A stretch of DNA of 64,000 nucleotides from Mauremys mutica. Taxonomy: Eukaryota > Chordata > Testudines > Geoemydidae. The stretch lies in assembly GCF_020497125.1 (NCBI RefSeq), contig NC_059077.1, positions 21,894,840 through 21,958,839 of the forward strand. Direction: 5' to 3'. Below are positions 47,248 through 59,045 of the stretch, in pieces; the first letter of the stretch is position 1; each line of letters opens with the position of its first letter. The position numbers and the translations under genes are program-made. Under the pieces are notes generated by a model that made no database searches, was not told where the DNA came from, and saw nothing but the letters and a program-made list of their open reading frames with translations.

Positions 47248-47302
47248 CTGGTAACAGGTGAAGATTTACTTCCTTTTCTATGGGTTCCTTTTTGTGTATT
47301 TC
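47248..47302 (-). CDS. MTMR12: MTMR12 exon 2 (first coding exon visible)
   Basis: Fifty-five nt, starting in phase 0 after a polypyrimidine-AG acceptor and ending with one base of a split Gly codon before a gtaact donor. It encodes EIHKKEPIEKEVNLHLLPG, the lead-in to the PH-GRAM-like domain. It was too short for an ORF search and was found from the conserved HLLPGE motif completed by the next exon. The start codon is not here; it belongs to exon 1, which is not in the window. Confidence 0.88.
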
Positions 47303-48859
47303 CTAAAAACAAAAGAAGAGTCATTGTTCCTTTGTAAAGAACTTTAATACATTAGTACCATTTACAGAATGATTTTCTTAAATGTTAACACTAGATTACC
47401 TCAGGGATCTGCAAAGCACTGCTCTGTTCAAGAGGCAGGAAAAAAAAAGTTATAAACTTTTCAGTTTGCAAGAGAGAAGAGATAGGGATATTTAAAAGGA
47501 CACCATCCACTTGAAATAAATGTCAGAACAGAGCTAGAAGCTGAGGCCCCAACACCTCATGCAATATTTGTAGTTTTACAGTAGTATTTGCAATATTAGT
47601 AATTTTGCAAATTTAAAAAAGGTGTTACTCTTCTGGTTTGTGAAAGATCTGAATAAGAATGCTGTCAAACACGAAGTAAAACTGAAGAGAGATTTTCCAC
47701 CTGATATTTCAATTATTAATAACTTTAGGTAAAAAATATTCTAGGTAGAAGTGTGACTTTTTTTCCTTTTTAAAACACACAGTTTGGCAGTAGTTCTTAA
47801 AGGTTATTTGTCCACCAGCAACTTAGATATTTAAGTTGGTGGCTGGCACCCATAATGTGAAACTACAGGTTTTTTTTTTTTTTAAATGAAGATTAAATCT
47901 CTGTGCTGGGAACCAAACTAGTATCCAGTTCAGGACTGAGTAAAAAAAGATATTAAATAAAAAGCCAGCATCACTGCCATTAGTACCTTTAGCACAAGTA
48001 ACAGCAGAAGAAGGTAGAAATTTCTTGAGTAAAATTTAGTTTCCGTAACTTCCCCACTCCCAAAGTTACACATCCACTATGGTCTCCATACAAGACAAAT
48101 CTGTCAGAACTATAGCATTAGCATTGAAGTTACGTAGCATCTTTCAACTACCATGAAGCTTTATATTTTAGTAACTATAATGTAATAAACAAACCACGGA
48201 GTAAAATATGTAAGTTACACCTAAAAAGCACTGTCACTATTAAAGAGATCTCACAGAAAGTGACTCCAGAAGCTCAGACAGAAATCCTTAAACACTGAAC
48301 ATGGCATATTTCAATTAAGAGTCATACACACAGCACAACCCAGACGAGGTTCCCAGAGAAGGTCTTAATATTAATTACACTATCCTTAGTGTTACTCAGC
48401 CTGATTAATGCAACTTTACTGTAGCCTCCCAAGATCAAAGAACACAATCCTTCCTGCTCAGGCAGTTCAGAATGCCCCCTCTTCCCGCTGGAGTCACAAT
48501 GAACAGCTTTACCTAACATGCATTAGGAGCCCTCGTGGAGAACTATTGGTTATCTGGAAAACCCAAGGAACCACAGCTGTTGCAAACTAAGGTTAGTTTG
48601 TGCCCAGTATTCTAACAAGCGATTGTGACAACCAAGAAAGCCAGTTGGGACACTTATTAAAAGTCAAAATAAGAGGGAACAATAAACAGTATGCCTGAGT
48701 CTTGTCAAGCTAAGCACGAAGGAAGAGAAATACCTCCTGGCACAAAGACAAAATTAAAAACTTATATACATGCATATAAATACAGATACTGGTTACCCAG
48801 ACCCAAAAGAACCTACATGCAAAATGGTGAAGTTATTTATCAGCATCTAACAAGGCAAA

Positions 48860-48994
48860 GGATATGTTTACACAGCCAAGAAAAACCGCCAGCCAACTGT
48901 GGTTTGCAGGGCTCTGGAACTCTCCCATGCTACAGGATCCCAGAGTGGCCTGGCATGGCCAGCTGCAGGTTTTTCTTTGCTGTGTAGACATACC
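48860..48994. mobile_element. Short miniature inverted-repeat element
   Basis: Left end GGATATGTTTACACAGCCAA then GAAAAACC. The reverse complement of the right end is GGTATGTCTACACAGCAAAG then AAAAACC. The flanks are AAA on both sides. Confidence 0.7.
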
Positions 48995-51202
48995 AAAACA
49001 AAATACCAGGAATCCTTTGCAGGTCAGCAGCAAAAAGTATTGAGTGCTAGGATAGAAGACAGAAAAGGTAGTCATCCTTGTAAAAAAGCAAGGTAAGGCA
49101 ATCATGGAAAAAAATTCGAGCCAGAAGATGACAGCTAACAGAAGAAGGGGAAAAATAACAGATACTTTTGTGTGCATTTATTATATAATCATGAATGAAA
49201 GCTTAAAACATTTAAATGAAACTGAAGAGTTCAGACATTCAGAAGTGCTTTTAAACCAACAAAGTTTGTCTACAGGCAGCAACTCCAGTACTTAACTAAA
49301 CCAGACCACACGGCATCAAACCTCCACACACACATGCACGGACAGAAGGAAAAAGGAGGACTATTTCTCCCCACTGTTGAAGCTCCACCAATTGGCGAGA
49401 CTATTGCTATCACTGATGAAGAACTACAGTTCCCATTTTTCAGAACACAGACACAGCCGCACATGTATACACAGCCAACTCTGCAATTCCTGTTTGCTTA
49501 GTTCATGTGCACACACCAGCCAGCTTCCCCTTCTGATGGACAAACGTGAGCTTATTTTTAAAAGAAACGTCAATGTTTTCCTATTAAACTTGGCTTAACT
49601 GTCATGTACGTTAGACTGCTGAAGACTATTTAAAAACAACTCTCTGTTTCAAAACTGTATGGCTATGAATGTTAATTTATTCTGTGAAGATTACTTGCAG
49701 CTCACTAGCAGGCTGTTGGCAAAATGAGGACCAAAAAAATTATTCACTTAAATCAATGGGAACACCAGGGGATTTTTGAAAGTTTACATCAATCAGTTAA
49801 CACAAAGTGAAACACTTACAAGAGACTGTCTTTAAAAGAGATCAGCTAGAATCTCTTAAATGTATAGCTGCAGTCCTGTGAAGAGAAGCAGGCAAAACAA
49901 GATGGCCTTTTTAGTTAAAGATGATCTACAAAGAAAAAAAATGTCCTTTTTGATCTTTTATAAGGCAACCTGAAAGGTTTTCCCAAAAGAACGTTTTCTG
50001 CATTAGAAAGTCAAGTTGCATCTGCTTGAGAAACCTGGTATGAAATGGTAACACATCTGAGTGTGATAACTATTGTTAACAAGTAGTTTAACAGTCTGGT
50101 TGATACCTTGATAATTTCAGCTATAAACAGATATAAAATTTGAGAAATTGTTTAGCTGCTAAAGATTTAAGCTTCTCACTCTCTCAATTAAGGAATGAGT
50201 TCAAAATACACATCTCAGACATCCAGAACAATATCCTGGAAAATAAGGAAGGACCAGACTTTACATTCCTTACTTTATAAGAAAAAAACAACAAGAAAAG
50301 ACACTTTCAAACAAGTCAGGCCTTCCTTCTACATCAGGTAGAAAGAGGGCACAAGCTCATTTTTAAGAAACATCTCTGAAGGTCAACTTCAGCAGATATG
50401 TTGTATCCTCAAGGGGTCACAAGAGTCTTTACTATTAGTATGCAGAAATTTTACATTAAGGTAAACTGCGTCCCAAGAAGTGACTGTCTCCTTTTCTTTA
50501 GCCTTATTCCCTGGCCCAGAACACCTCGAGCCTGACCTCTACGTTAGATTTTTTTTACTGAAAAAGCTGGGAGAGGAATAGAGGCACATTTTTCCAGAGT
50601 GCAGGTTATCTTCTTCTGAAAAGCCTGGACAGCATGTGACAATTAAAAATAGATTTATAGTTTTGAATATTAGAATGTTTTAATCTAGTACCTTGTGTAT
50701 GAATCTACTGCTCCCTTCTCATTTATTTTGGAGCAGATTAGGTACCCTTTTCTCCTTGCCTGATGGCCCTAGGGGAAAAAAAGACATACTCCAACTGTTC
50801 CTAGACAAATGGCAACCTCCAACAAGTCATCTTAACCCTTTAAACTCATATTTATCAGTTATAAGTTAATCTTGTTTCAGTCATAGTTCATAGGAACTGA
50901 TTGAGAAACTATGGATTTGCTGTTTCATCTCAGGTTCTGGATAGTTCCCAGTACAGAAAGATTGCTTGCAGTCTCTGAACCAAAGCAACCCAAAATTCCT
51001 TGAATGAAGAATAGCTACTACAGCTGTTATACCAGCAAAAAAACCTCTGGCATTCCATACCAAGCAACCAAAAATCAGCCCGTGCTGCAGGATATCAAAT
51101 GCAGACATCTTCCCCTTCATTCCAGCTTTAATAGATTTCTCTGTGAAACAGCCTCGGAAGCCTGAACCTCCAGGAACATCAGCTATATTGGGAATAGCAT
51201 TA

Positions 51203-51921
51203 GGGCATGTCTACATTAGAAACTTTTTGCGGTGTTTATGTATCTGTTATCTGCAATAACTGTGATGTAAGCAGTGCACACACACTGCACTGTTAAGATG
51301 ATTAAGGTACTTTTTCCTTGTATCAATGCAGCCACACAGTACAGCAATGTTTCAAAATAAGTACTAGGTATTCTGGTGGGACATCCTGTGGTTTATTGCT
51401 CCATCACTTATGCATTCTGGGATTTTTTGACTGCAGTGGCTAGAATTCAGATGAGCCTGTACACACTCCACTCTCCAGATGGCAACGAAGTCCAGGACAT
51501 ACTCCTGATGATTGAGCAGTCATAACAGGTATGTGAATCCCCAGGAGCTGGAACCACAAAGGACAGCACATGGCTGCACGCCAGCTTTTAAATAGGAAAG
51601 TGACATCCATTCAGGATAACCCCGGAGAAGTAGCAGGTATACAAGTAAACAAAACAATAATCCAGGTAATGGGCAAAGCTGTATATGATAGAAGTGCAAG
51701 GACTTGGCAGATATGCAACAGTTGTTCAGGACGGAGATGTATCCACACCTACTTTGTGATGGGTACTCTCATCCCACTTCCCTGGAAGTGGGTTTTTTAA
51801 GTGGATTCAATAACGTACTTTAAAATGCCAGATGACTCACACTAGAAGATTTTGTATGTGGACACAAGTCACTAAAGAAAAATAAGTTAACCCGCAATAA
51901 ATGTCAAATGTAGACAAGCCC
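51203..51921. mobile_element. Harbinger-type element, 719 bp
   Basis: Ends GGGCATGTCTACATT and, from the right, GGGCTTGTCTACATT, with TTA duplicated at 51200-51202 and 51922-51924. No transposase recognised; a 76-codon frame inside has no family features. Confidence 0.8.
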
Positions 51922-52361
51922 TTAGTCTTGTAGCATATGTATGAGTGCAGTTTCCTCACCTGGAGTACTATGATGCAGAAAAGCATTTATATTTTCACAA
52001 AAAATGATAAATGTTTTGAAGATAAAGCCCATGAAGATCAGATTACCTTATCCTAACACTATAGATGTTTGCACTACCTAGTCGGTTGATTAGCTAGAGT
52101 TCAGTCAATAAAGCACATCCAATCAAGTGCTGTCCATGAGGACCAATTCCTGTGAGCTCCACTAAGGAAGAGATATTATTCATAATGTACAGTTTGTGAA
52201 AATTAACTAGTTCTATAAACTGCAAATTAGATATAGTCTTTATTACATAACTGTTCAGAAGTAAAATCTGAGATCTTTTTGCAAAGCCTAGATAAACTTA
52301 GCTTTCCAGCCACACTTATCTTAGCCAAAGTCAGCAAGTGGTGGCAGCCAAGCTATACATA

Positions 52362-52560
52362 GAATCATAGGACTGGAAGGAACTTCAAGAGGTCATCTAG
52401 TCCAGTCCCCTGCAATCATATCATTAAGTATTATCTAGATCATCCCTGACAGGTGTTTGTCTAATTTGCTCTTAAAAGTCTCCAGTGATGGAGATTCCTA
52501 GGCAATTTATTCCAGTGCTTAAGTATCCTGACAGTTAGGAATCAAGACATCTACCAATAT
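52362..52560 (-). mobile_element. CR1 LINE 3' end
   Basis: ATAGAATCATAGGACTGGAA, GGTCATCTAGTCCAGTCCCC, ATCATCCCTGACAGGTGTTT and AGTGATGGAGATTCC are the reverse complement of a CR1 3' terminus. Confidence 0.85.
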
Positions 52561-52689
52561 CCTAAATCCTTTTAATTGGGTTTCAGATATTTTTTGACAC
52601 ACAGCACAAACTACTACTAACCTGCTTACAGGACATAACTGGGATAGATATTACAGCATTGTCATGACTGAAATCATTTCTCTCCAAAA

Positions 52690-52815
52690 GGAACATAAGA
52701 ACGGCCATACTGGGTCAGACCAAAGATCCATCCAGTCCAGTATCCTGTCTACTGACAGTGGCCAATGCCAGGTGCCCCAGAGGGAGTAAACCTAACAGGT
52801 AATGATCAAGGAGCA
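52690..52815 (-). mobile_element. CR1 LINE 3' end
   Basis: GAACATAAGAACGGCCATAC, TGGGTCAGACCAAAGATCCA and CCAGGTGCCCCAGAGGGAGT are the reverse complement of a CR1 subfamily end like that at 26075-26245. Confidence 0.9.
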
Positions 52816-53574
52816 TGAATGTAGTGCTGGGCAACTACTCCTCTTCCCCAAAAGACCTCACTTGCACAATCCCATTAATATCTACCATATCACTGTTTGG
52901 AGATGTAGTGAGATGTCAACAATATGACAAACATATTTAGCTGCATTATTTTCCAAAGGTATAACTAACACCATCACAGGGATGTCACAATGCCTTCCGT
53001 GACATCTGGATAAAAGGGCTAACACTAAATCCATGCATAACTGAAGAGATGTTTGTAGGAAGAGGGAAACATTCTGAAGAACTGGTCAAGACACTGACTT
53101 CCCTCTCAAAGGTGTCTTCCTCCACTAAAAGCGATATGCAGCCTAGGAGTCTTAGTAACAGGCCTCAATAACCAGGTAGCACCAGTGGCAAAGAGTAACT
53201 TCTTTCATCTCCAACTTTCTAGGAAGCATAATTTCCTCCTGGCCAGAGCAATCCATACAGAAGCACTGCAAAGGCTCTAGCTTGTGCAGAGTGCATCTGC
53301 CTGCCTCTTCAATAGGTCAGACCACCACGAGTATTTCACTCATGTGTTCCATTCCATTCAGTAATTCTTAGCCCATGGTCTTTGAAGGAGAAGCATCAAT
53401 GGGGTCAGAAAAAAAAAAGCTATCAACTATCATGAATTGTCAAAACAGCTGTCTCAAAGAAGCACAATGAAGCTTACAAAGGACAAAGTACATGAGTAGA
53501 GCCCCGTGGGGATACAAGTTTTGTATCTGCATCTGAGCCGCAAAAATGGTCTGCAGATAGACTGATTTATGGAT

Positions 53575-53725
53575 GTGGCTTTCTGAGAGGTGGTAGCTAG
53601 GTTGACGGAAAATTCTTTAGTTGACCTAGCTGCAGCTATACTAGGGGTTGGATCGATCTAACTACGGCGCTAAGGGCACAAAACTTTTTCATAGCTCTAA
53701 GCAACACAGCAAAGTCGATCTAATT
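53575..53725. mobile_element. Miniature element fragment
   Basis: GTTGACCTAGCTGCAGCTAT, GATCGATCTAACTACGGCGC and AAAGTCGATCTAATTTTT match a style of DNA element I recall as common in turtles; ends not defined. Confidence 0.4.
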
Positions 53726-54959
53726 TTTAAACATAGACTACAAACTGTAATTTAAGAATTAAGAAAGTTTTAAGTCCTTAGGGCTGAAAGTTACATCAGT
53801 CTGCATTTGGAAAATTAACATAAATTTAGTTTGAAACAGCTGAGACCTGTCCCTAGTCATCTCAATGTGCATGTTAACTATTAAACCCAATGAATGACTT
53901 TAAGGGACAGTCTCAAACAAGGTGCACAACTGTGTATCTAGTTTGCATTCAACAACAGTGTGAGTAAACGGATTAATTGCATGGGTGGAGATTGGGGGGG
54001 TGGATAGCCCCCCCGTACCCTCACTGGATATGTTGCAGAAGCAATGCATTGGGAGGGGGATGCCCAGATTTCTCCCTTAGCCCTGCTTCCTCCCTGCGGA
54101 GGAATGTAGGACAGGGCTAGTAGTGACACCAGGAGCTCTGTACCCTGCTGGGCGTATGGGGGTGTTCAGGGAGGGGTAGCACCTCTGGTGTAGGGGCATG
54201 TCGTGTCCTTCCAGGGCAGCTCGTCCACCTTTGGTCCCCACCTGTCACTCAGCTCTCACCTGTGGCTCCTAGTAGCTGTAGCATGCGCAGCTGCCACACC
54301 CCGGGTAACAGCTTCGACAGGCTGGCCAAACCAGGTTGAGGGTAGCCGTCGGGCATAGACCTTCGGTGAGATAGGGCCTTGTCTATCCCGAGCATGTGAA
54401 GACAGACTCCGGCGGATTGAGCGGATGAGACCTTTTGGAATAGGACCAACGGTCATGAAGGCGGTTTCTGCAAGCGACGTGGTACGCTAAGAGCACGGCA
54501 AGATGCGAAAGACGCCCTGGTCAACCACTGCGCCCAGCCCATCTCCAACTGTCTCGACTTTTGTCCTGCCATTGGAGCAAGATGGAGTCTGGGAAGAGAG
54601 AGTGAGGCTGACTATGCGCACCTCTCCCTCACTTTAATCCAATTTATGCGCAAGTCTTGACATCCCGCCAATTCCCGTAAACTTTAAAGTCCTGTGGCGA
54701 TGGGCAAGCGACGAAGCAGCAGGTGTGGATACACTGGGAGCTGTAGCCACGGACCTGCACACAGGCGGCTCAGGTCTAATGGTCGTCTTCTTGCTGACCG
54801 AAGCAACAGCTGGATTCGGCGTCTACCTGAGTGACTGAGCAGCCCTCTTTAGGACCGCACTGCTCACCTCCGTAGTAAGAGGAAGGGGCTAGAAAAGGTG
54901 CCCTAAACATTGTTTGCTTCATAGAACCCTCCGCGGCTGGAGGGGACCCCATCTTATGC

Positions 54960-55778
54960 GGTCGAATAACAAAATTTCAAACAACAAAATGCAAGGTGAC
55001 ACCACTCATTATTGGTACATGGAATGTACGCACGCTTCAAGACAACCCCTCAGCAGATCGACCAGAAAGAAGAACAGCCCTGGTCGCCAGAGATCTCGCA
55101 AGATTTAACATCGATATTGCGGCCCTGTGTGAAACTCGTCTAGCCAACGAAGGTCAGCTCACAGAAATAGGAGGTGGTTACACATTCTTCTGGTGTGGAC
55201 GCAGCAGTGACAAACGTCGTGAATCTGGAGTTGGCTTCGCGGTTAAGAAACATCTTGTCCGCAAACTTGCCAGTCTTCCCAAGGGCGTGAACGATCGACT
55301 CATGACACTGCATCTTCCACTACCGAGAGGAAAGCAAGTTATACTAATCAGCGCTTACGCACCCACAATGACGAATTCGGATGAAGTAAAGGACAAGTTT
55401 TATGAAGATCTCGATGCCCTACTTTCATCCGTGAAGCGCACCGACAGGCTGATTCTACTTGGCGATTTTAACGCGAGAGTAGGATCCGATCACTCTGCCT
55501 GGAATGGCGTCATTGGAAAAAATGGAATCAGCAAATGCAACAGCAATGGCCTACTACTATTGAAGACATGCGTGGCTCATGATCTGATCATCACTAATAC
55601 CATCTTCCGCCTGCCTACTCGCAAAAAGACGTCCTGGATGCACCCACGCTCCAAGCACTGGCATCTCATTGATTATGTCATCGTGCGGAGGAAAGACAGA
55701 CAGGATGTAAGGGTGACCAAGGCCATGCCGAGTGCTGACTGTTGGAGACTGATCATAGACTTATCGTCTCTAAATTAA
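54960..55778 (+). pseudogene. LINE endonuclease domain
   Basis: The frame contains IIGTWNVRTLQD (metal-binding Asn region), IDIAALCETRLANEGQLTEI (catalytic Glu), ISAYAPT, LILLGDFNARVGSDHSAWNG (DxN motif) and SKHWHLIDYVIVRRKDRQDV. The final (S/T)DHR motif lies after a frameshift, as TDHRLIVSKL in the next frame, so the domain is split near 55740. It would nick target DNA to prime reverse transcription. Confidence 0.9.
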
Positions 55779-56450
55779 GCCTTCACATCAAGCCAAAGAG
55801 ACGTCCGCAGGGAAACAAAGCTGTGATGAAAAAGATCAACGTCAGTAAACTGAGGAACCCCAACACAGCAGCTTCACTAGTAGAAGATCTCGACAATCAA
55901 CTCTCAGAGCTGCAATTAGAGGAAAATGTTGAGAGGAACTGGGAACGCTTCCGAAATATTGTGCACTCTTCTGCACTAAAGGTTCTTGGACCCTCACACA
56001 GGAAACAGCAGGACTGGTTTGATGAAAACGACGAAGAGATCAAGGCTTTACTTGCTGAAAAGCACCACCTTCACCATGCTCATCAGAACGACCCGTCGTC
56101 AACAGCTAAGAAAAATGCCTTCAACAACATTCGCAGGACCGTACAGAGCAAGCTTCGCAAGAGGCAGGACTCCTGGTTGAGTGCCAAAGCAGATGAAATC
56201 CAGAGGTTTGCTGATAGAAACGATGCCAAACGGTTCTACGAAGCCCTTAGATCCTTGTACGGACCTCGGCCTTCAGGGAGTTCCCCTCTACTGGACTTAG
56301 ATGGTGTAACTCTCATTACTGAGAAGACTCTGATTCTACAGCGTTGGGCTGAGCATTTCCAATCCGTACTGAACCGCCCATCTTCCATCAATAATGAGGC
56401 GATTGACAGAATCCACCATCAGAGACTGAAACCCTACAGGCCATCAGTCA
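55742..56450 (+). pseudogene. LINE linker between endonuclease and RT
   Basis: Second-frame segment starting with the displaced TDHRL motif, then a basic, helical linker (RRPQGNKAVMKK, QDWFDENDEEIKALLAEKHH, RFYEALRSLYGPRPSG). The frame is lost again near 56430. Confidence 0.85.
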
Positions 56451-57336
56451 GCTGTCCAGTGGCAAGGCCTCAGGATCTGATGCGATTCCAGCGGAAATCT
56501 ATAAGGATGGTGGTGCAATGCTTGTTGACAAACTCACTCAGCTGTTCCAGTCCTTCTGGAATCAAGGGTCCATTCCTCAGGAATTGAAAGACGCGTCCAT
56601 CGTACACCTCTACAAGAGGAAAGGAAATCGAAAAGTCTGCGATAATCATAGAGGAATCTCACTGCTTTCTAGCGCAGGTAAGATCCTTGCACGAGTGTTG
56701 CTGAATCGCCTGATTGACCACCTGGAACAGGGTCTACTACCCGAGACACAGTGCGGCTTCCGCAAAGAGCGTGGCACTGTGGACATGATCTTCGCAGTCC
56801 AACAGCTCCAAGAGAAGTGTCAAGAGCAGAATCGTGAACTGTACACCATCTTCGTGGATCTTACCAAGGCTTTTGACACTGTCAGTCGTGAAGGTCTGTG
56901 GTGCATCATGTCGAAGTTTGGGTGCCCTGACAGATTCATCCTGATGGTACGTCAGTTCCACGACGGCATGACAGCTCGTGTTCTGGACGACGGAGAAGCT
57001 TCAGAGGCCTTTCCCGTCACAAACGGCATCAAGCAAGGATGTGTGTTGGCACCGACCCTGTTCAGCATAATGTTCTCAGCCATGCTGTCAGACGCCTTTC
57101 AGAACAGTTCCTTGGGAATCAGCCTGAGATACAGGACTGATGGGAAACTGTTCAACCTGCATAGACTCCAGGCTGTCACCAAAATAAAGGAGACTGTGTT
57201 ACGAGACCTCCTTTTTGCTGACGACTGTGCCCTGAATGCTGGATCAGAGCAGGAAATGCAAGCTAGCATGGATAAATTTGCAGCAGCATGCGATAACTTC
57301 GGCCTCCTTATCAACATAAAGAAAACCAAAAAGTGA
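56425..57336 (+). pseudogene. LINE reverse transcriptase domain
   Basis: Third-frame segment with GKASGSDAIPAEIYKDGG, SIVHLYKRKGNRKVCDNHRG, FVDLTKAFDTVSREGLW (catalytic Asp A), GIKQGCVLAPTLFSIMFSAM (motif B) and LLFADDCAL (catalytic YxDD-type box, here FADD). All core motifs are intact. The frame ends in KKTKK-stop at 57336, where the continuation VMHQPAPKAQ is in the next frame. Confidence 0.93.
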
Positions 57337-58080
57337 TGCACCAGCCAGCTCCGAAAGCCCAACACCAAGAGCCCACCATCATAGTGAAGGGACAAAAGCT
57401 GCAAGCAGTGGACCAATTCACATACCTTGGCAGCACCCTTTCTCGCGCAGTGACAATTGACATCGAGGTCAACTGCAGAATCGCCAAGGCAAGTTCTGCA
57501 TTTGGCGGACTGCTGACCAACGTGTGGAACCGCCGTGGAATAAGCCTTGCTACAAAGCTTAAAGTCTATCGAGCAGTAGTGCTAACTACCCTGATGTATG
57601 CCAGTGAGACTTGGACTGTATACAGGAGGCACACTAGGCAACTGAACCATTTCCACATGACTTGCCTCCGCAGACTTCTGAGGATCCGGTGGCAGGATAA
57701 GGTGCCAGATACAGAAGTCCTCTCTAGAGCAGGCCTACCGTCAGTTTACACTCTGCTTATGAAAGCCCAGACACGCTGGGTAGGCCATGTTGTAAGGATG
57801 CCAGACCACCGCATCCCCAAACAGCTCTTTTATGGTGAGCTGTCTCAAGGAAAGCGATCGCACGGGGGACAAAAGAAGCGATACAAAGACACGCTGAAAG
57901 CCTCTCTTAAGTCCCTGGATATTGACATCACCTCCTGGGAAACCCTGGCACAAGACCGATCGACATGGCATACGCTGATCCACCAAGGCTGCCAGACATC
58001 TGAAGCCAGAAGGATAACCATAGCACAAGAGAAGCGAGCACTCCGTAAAGCCAGAGCTGTAAATGCTGTAACAGTGGTGC
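57333..58080 (+). pseudogene. LINE C-terminal region after RT
   Basis: Contains QFTYLGSTLSR, LKVYRAVVLTTLMYASETWT, FHMTCLRRLLRIRWQDKVPD, RWVGHVVRMPDHRIPKQLFY and GGQKKRYKDTLKASLKSLDI, the usual thumb/tail of this kind of LINE. It then runs out of frame into an artefactual tail ending at 58259. Confidence 0.9.
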
Positions 58081-58086
58081 CCACAC

Positions 58087-58176
58087 GTCTGCCCGACATG
58101 TGGCAGAACATTCCGTGCCCGTATTGGCCTTACCAGCCACCTGCGGAGGCACTGTGGACAGCTCACAACCTGCTAG
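58087..58176 (+). pseudogene. LINE C-terminal C2H2 zinc finger
   Basis: Out of frame with the preceding segment, this 30-codon stretch reads CPTCGRTFRARIG then LTSHLRRHC, with spacing C-x2-C-x12-H-x3-H, and ends TTC-stop (TAG at 58174-58176). It is an intact classical zinc finger, hidden by a frameshift near 58080, and marks the true end of the protein. Confidence 0.85.
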
Positions 58177-58379
58177 ATGTCAAGGTCTTCTTCGAATACG
58201 ATGGACGAACATCATCACCACCACCCTGCTGGGCAGTTTCCCCAACATGGTCCGCATAAGGGGAGGGCAGGAGAGCTGCTCCTGTTGATTCACTGCACAA
58301 CCCATGTGGGGAAACTGACTAGCAAGCACAGAGTACCTTGAGTTTCTGCTCTCTCCCCCACCCAGCCCCTTAGGCAGGC

Positions 58380-58730
58380 ACAGAGCAATGTTCAGGGGTG
58401 GGGGACCAGTGACGCCAGCCAGGTGTGCTCTGTGTAAGGGGAGGGCAGGACAGCAGAGACCAAGGAGAGACAGGCAGCTGAGCTGCTTCCCAAGTGTCTG
58501 TGCAGTGTACAGCCCAGTTGAGTTACTCCTAGGGGAATTGGAATTCAGCCTGGGTCAGCTGCTAAGGGGGTGGGGGAAATGGGACTTCCTCTTCCCCTAC
58601 AGCAGCTGGGGCCAACCCACAGGAAACTCCCTGGTTGGAGGCAGCTCTACCCACACCCCATCCTGCTTCCTGCCCCCATCACTCCTCAGCCTCAGGGGGG
58701 AGGGGTCACTGTAGGGCATCTGCCCAACCC
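58380..58730. other. GC-rich sequence of unknown origin
   Basis: GC-rich stretch next to the LINE 3' end with GGGGAGGGCAGGA repeated at about 58260 and 58439. May be part of a repeat that leads into the minisatellite. Reading frames here show no family features. Confidence 0.35.
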
Positions 58731-59045
58731 ACCTGCATCCAGAACCGCCCCCCCCACACACACAGAGCCCCCTGCACCTGAATCCCCATCTCACCAAGCC
58801 TCACCCCCTGCATCTAGACCACCCCCACAGAGCACCCCCCTGATCTGGAACCCCCACACACAGCTCCTCTGCACCTGAATCCCCAAGACCCACCTCCTGC
58901 ATCCAGAACCCCCCTGCCAAGCCCCACCCCTGCACCCAGACCCCCCTGCCAAGTCCCCTCATACCTGAATCCCCACCCAGAGCCACCCCACCAAGTCCCA
59001 TCCCCCACACTCAGATCCCCCCCACCAATCCCCACATGCTGCCCC
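58730..59045. repeat. Degenerate C-rich minisatellite
   Basis: Repeated CCTGCATCCAGAACCCCC and CCTGCACCTGAATCCCCA units, alternating with CTGCCAAGCCCCACC and CCACCAAGTCCC, with a period of roughly 35-45 bp. Frames on either strand are low-complexity artefacts. Confidence 0.8.

Larger units (their letters stand above)
9160..47302 (-). other. MTMR12: MTMR12 gene, exons 2-16 plus 3' UTR (gene body visible in window)
   Basis: Myotubularin-related 12 (3-PAP) is a catalytically inactive member of the myotubularin phosphoinositide 3-phosphatase family. It acts as a cytoplasmic adapter that binds and stabilises active myotubularins such as MTM1 and MTMR2. Fifteen coding exons with consensus splice sites were read by hand on the minus strand. 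Phases agree at every junction and the sum is 2151 nt, or 716 codons plus stop. Human MTMR12 is about 747 residues, so only about 30 N-terminal residues in exon 1 are missing. Order: PH-GRAM-like region (exons 2-5), inactive phosphatase-like region (exons 5-14), C-terminal tail (exons 15-16). Identity rests on recalled strong similarity to MTMR12, especially the LLPGE, DLCC, QSLIQKEWVMGGHCFLDRCN and VEKPKLDK segments; the paralogue MTMR10 matches less well. No frameshift or stop was seen, so the gene looks functional. Confidence 0.95.
54280..58230 (+). mobile_element. Nearly full-length non-LTR retrotransposon (APE endonuclease, RT, C-terminal zinc finger)
   Basis: A GC-richer block in AT-rich intron. 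A 5' leader of about 0.7 kb is followed by one ancestral polyprotein now broken by four frameshifts (near 55740, 56430, 57333 and 58080). Order: apurinic-type endonuclease, linker, reverse transcriptase, C-terminal region with TYLGS and MYASETW motifs, then a C2H2 finger. The 3' end comes soon after GATGGACGAACATCATCACC. It is antisense to MTMR12. Relatives I recall occur in invertebrate, including flatworm, genomes; clade placement (RTE-like or other) is uncertain. Confidence 0.85.
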
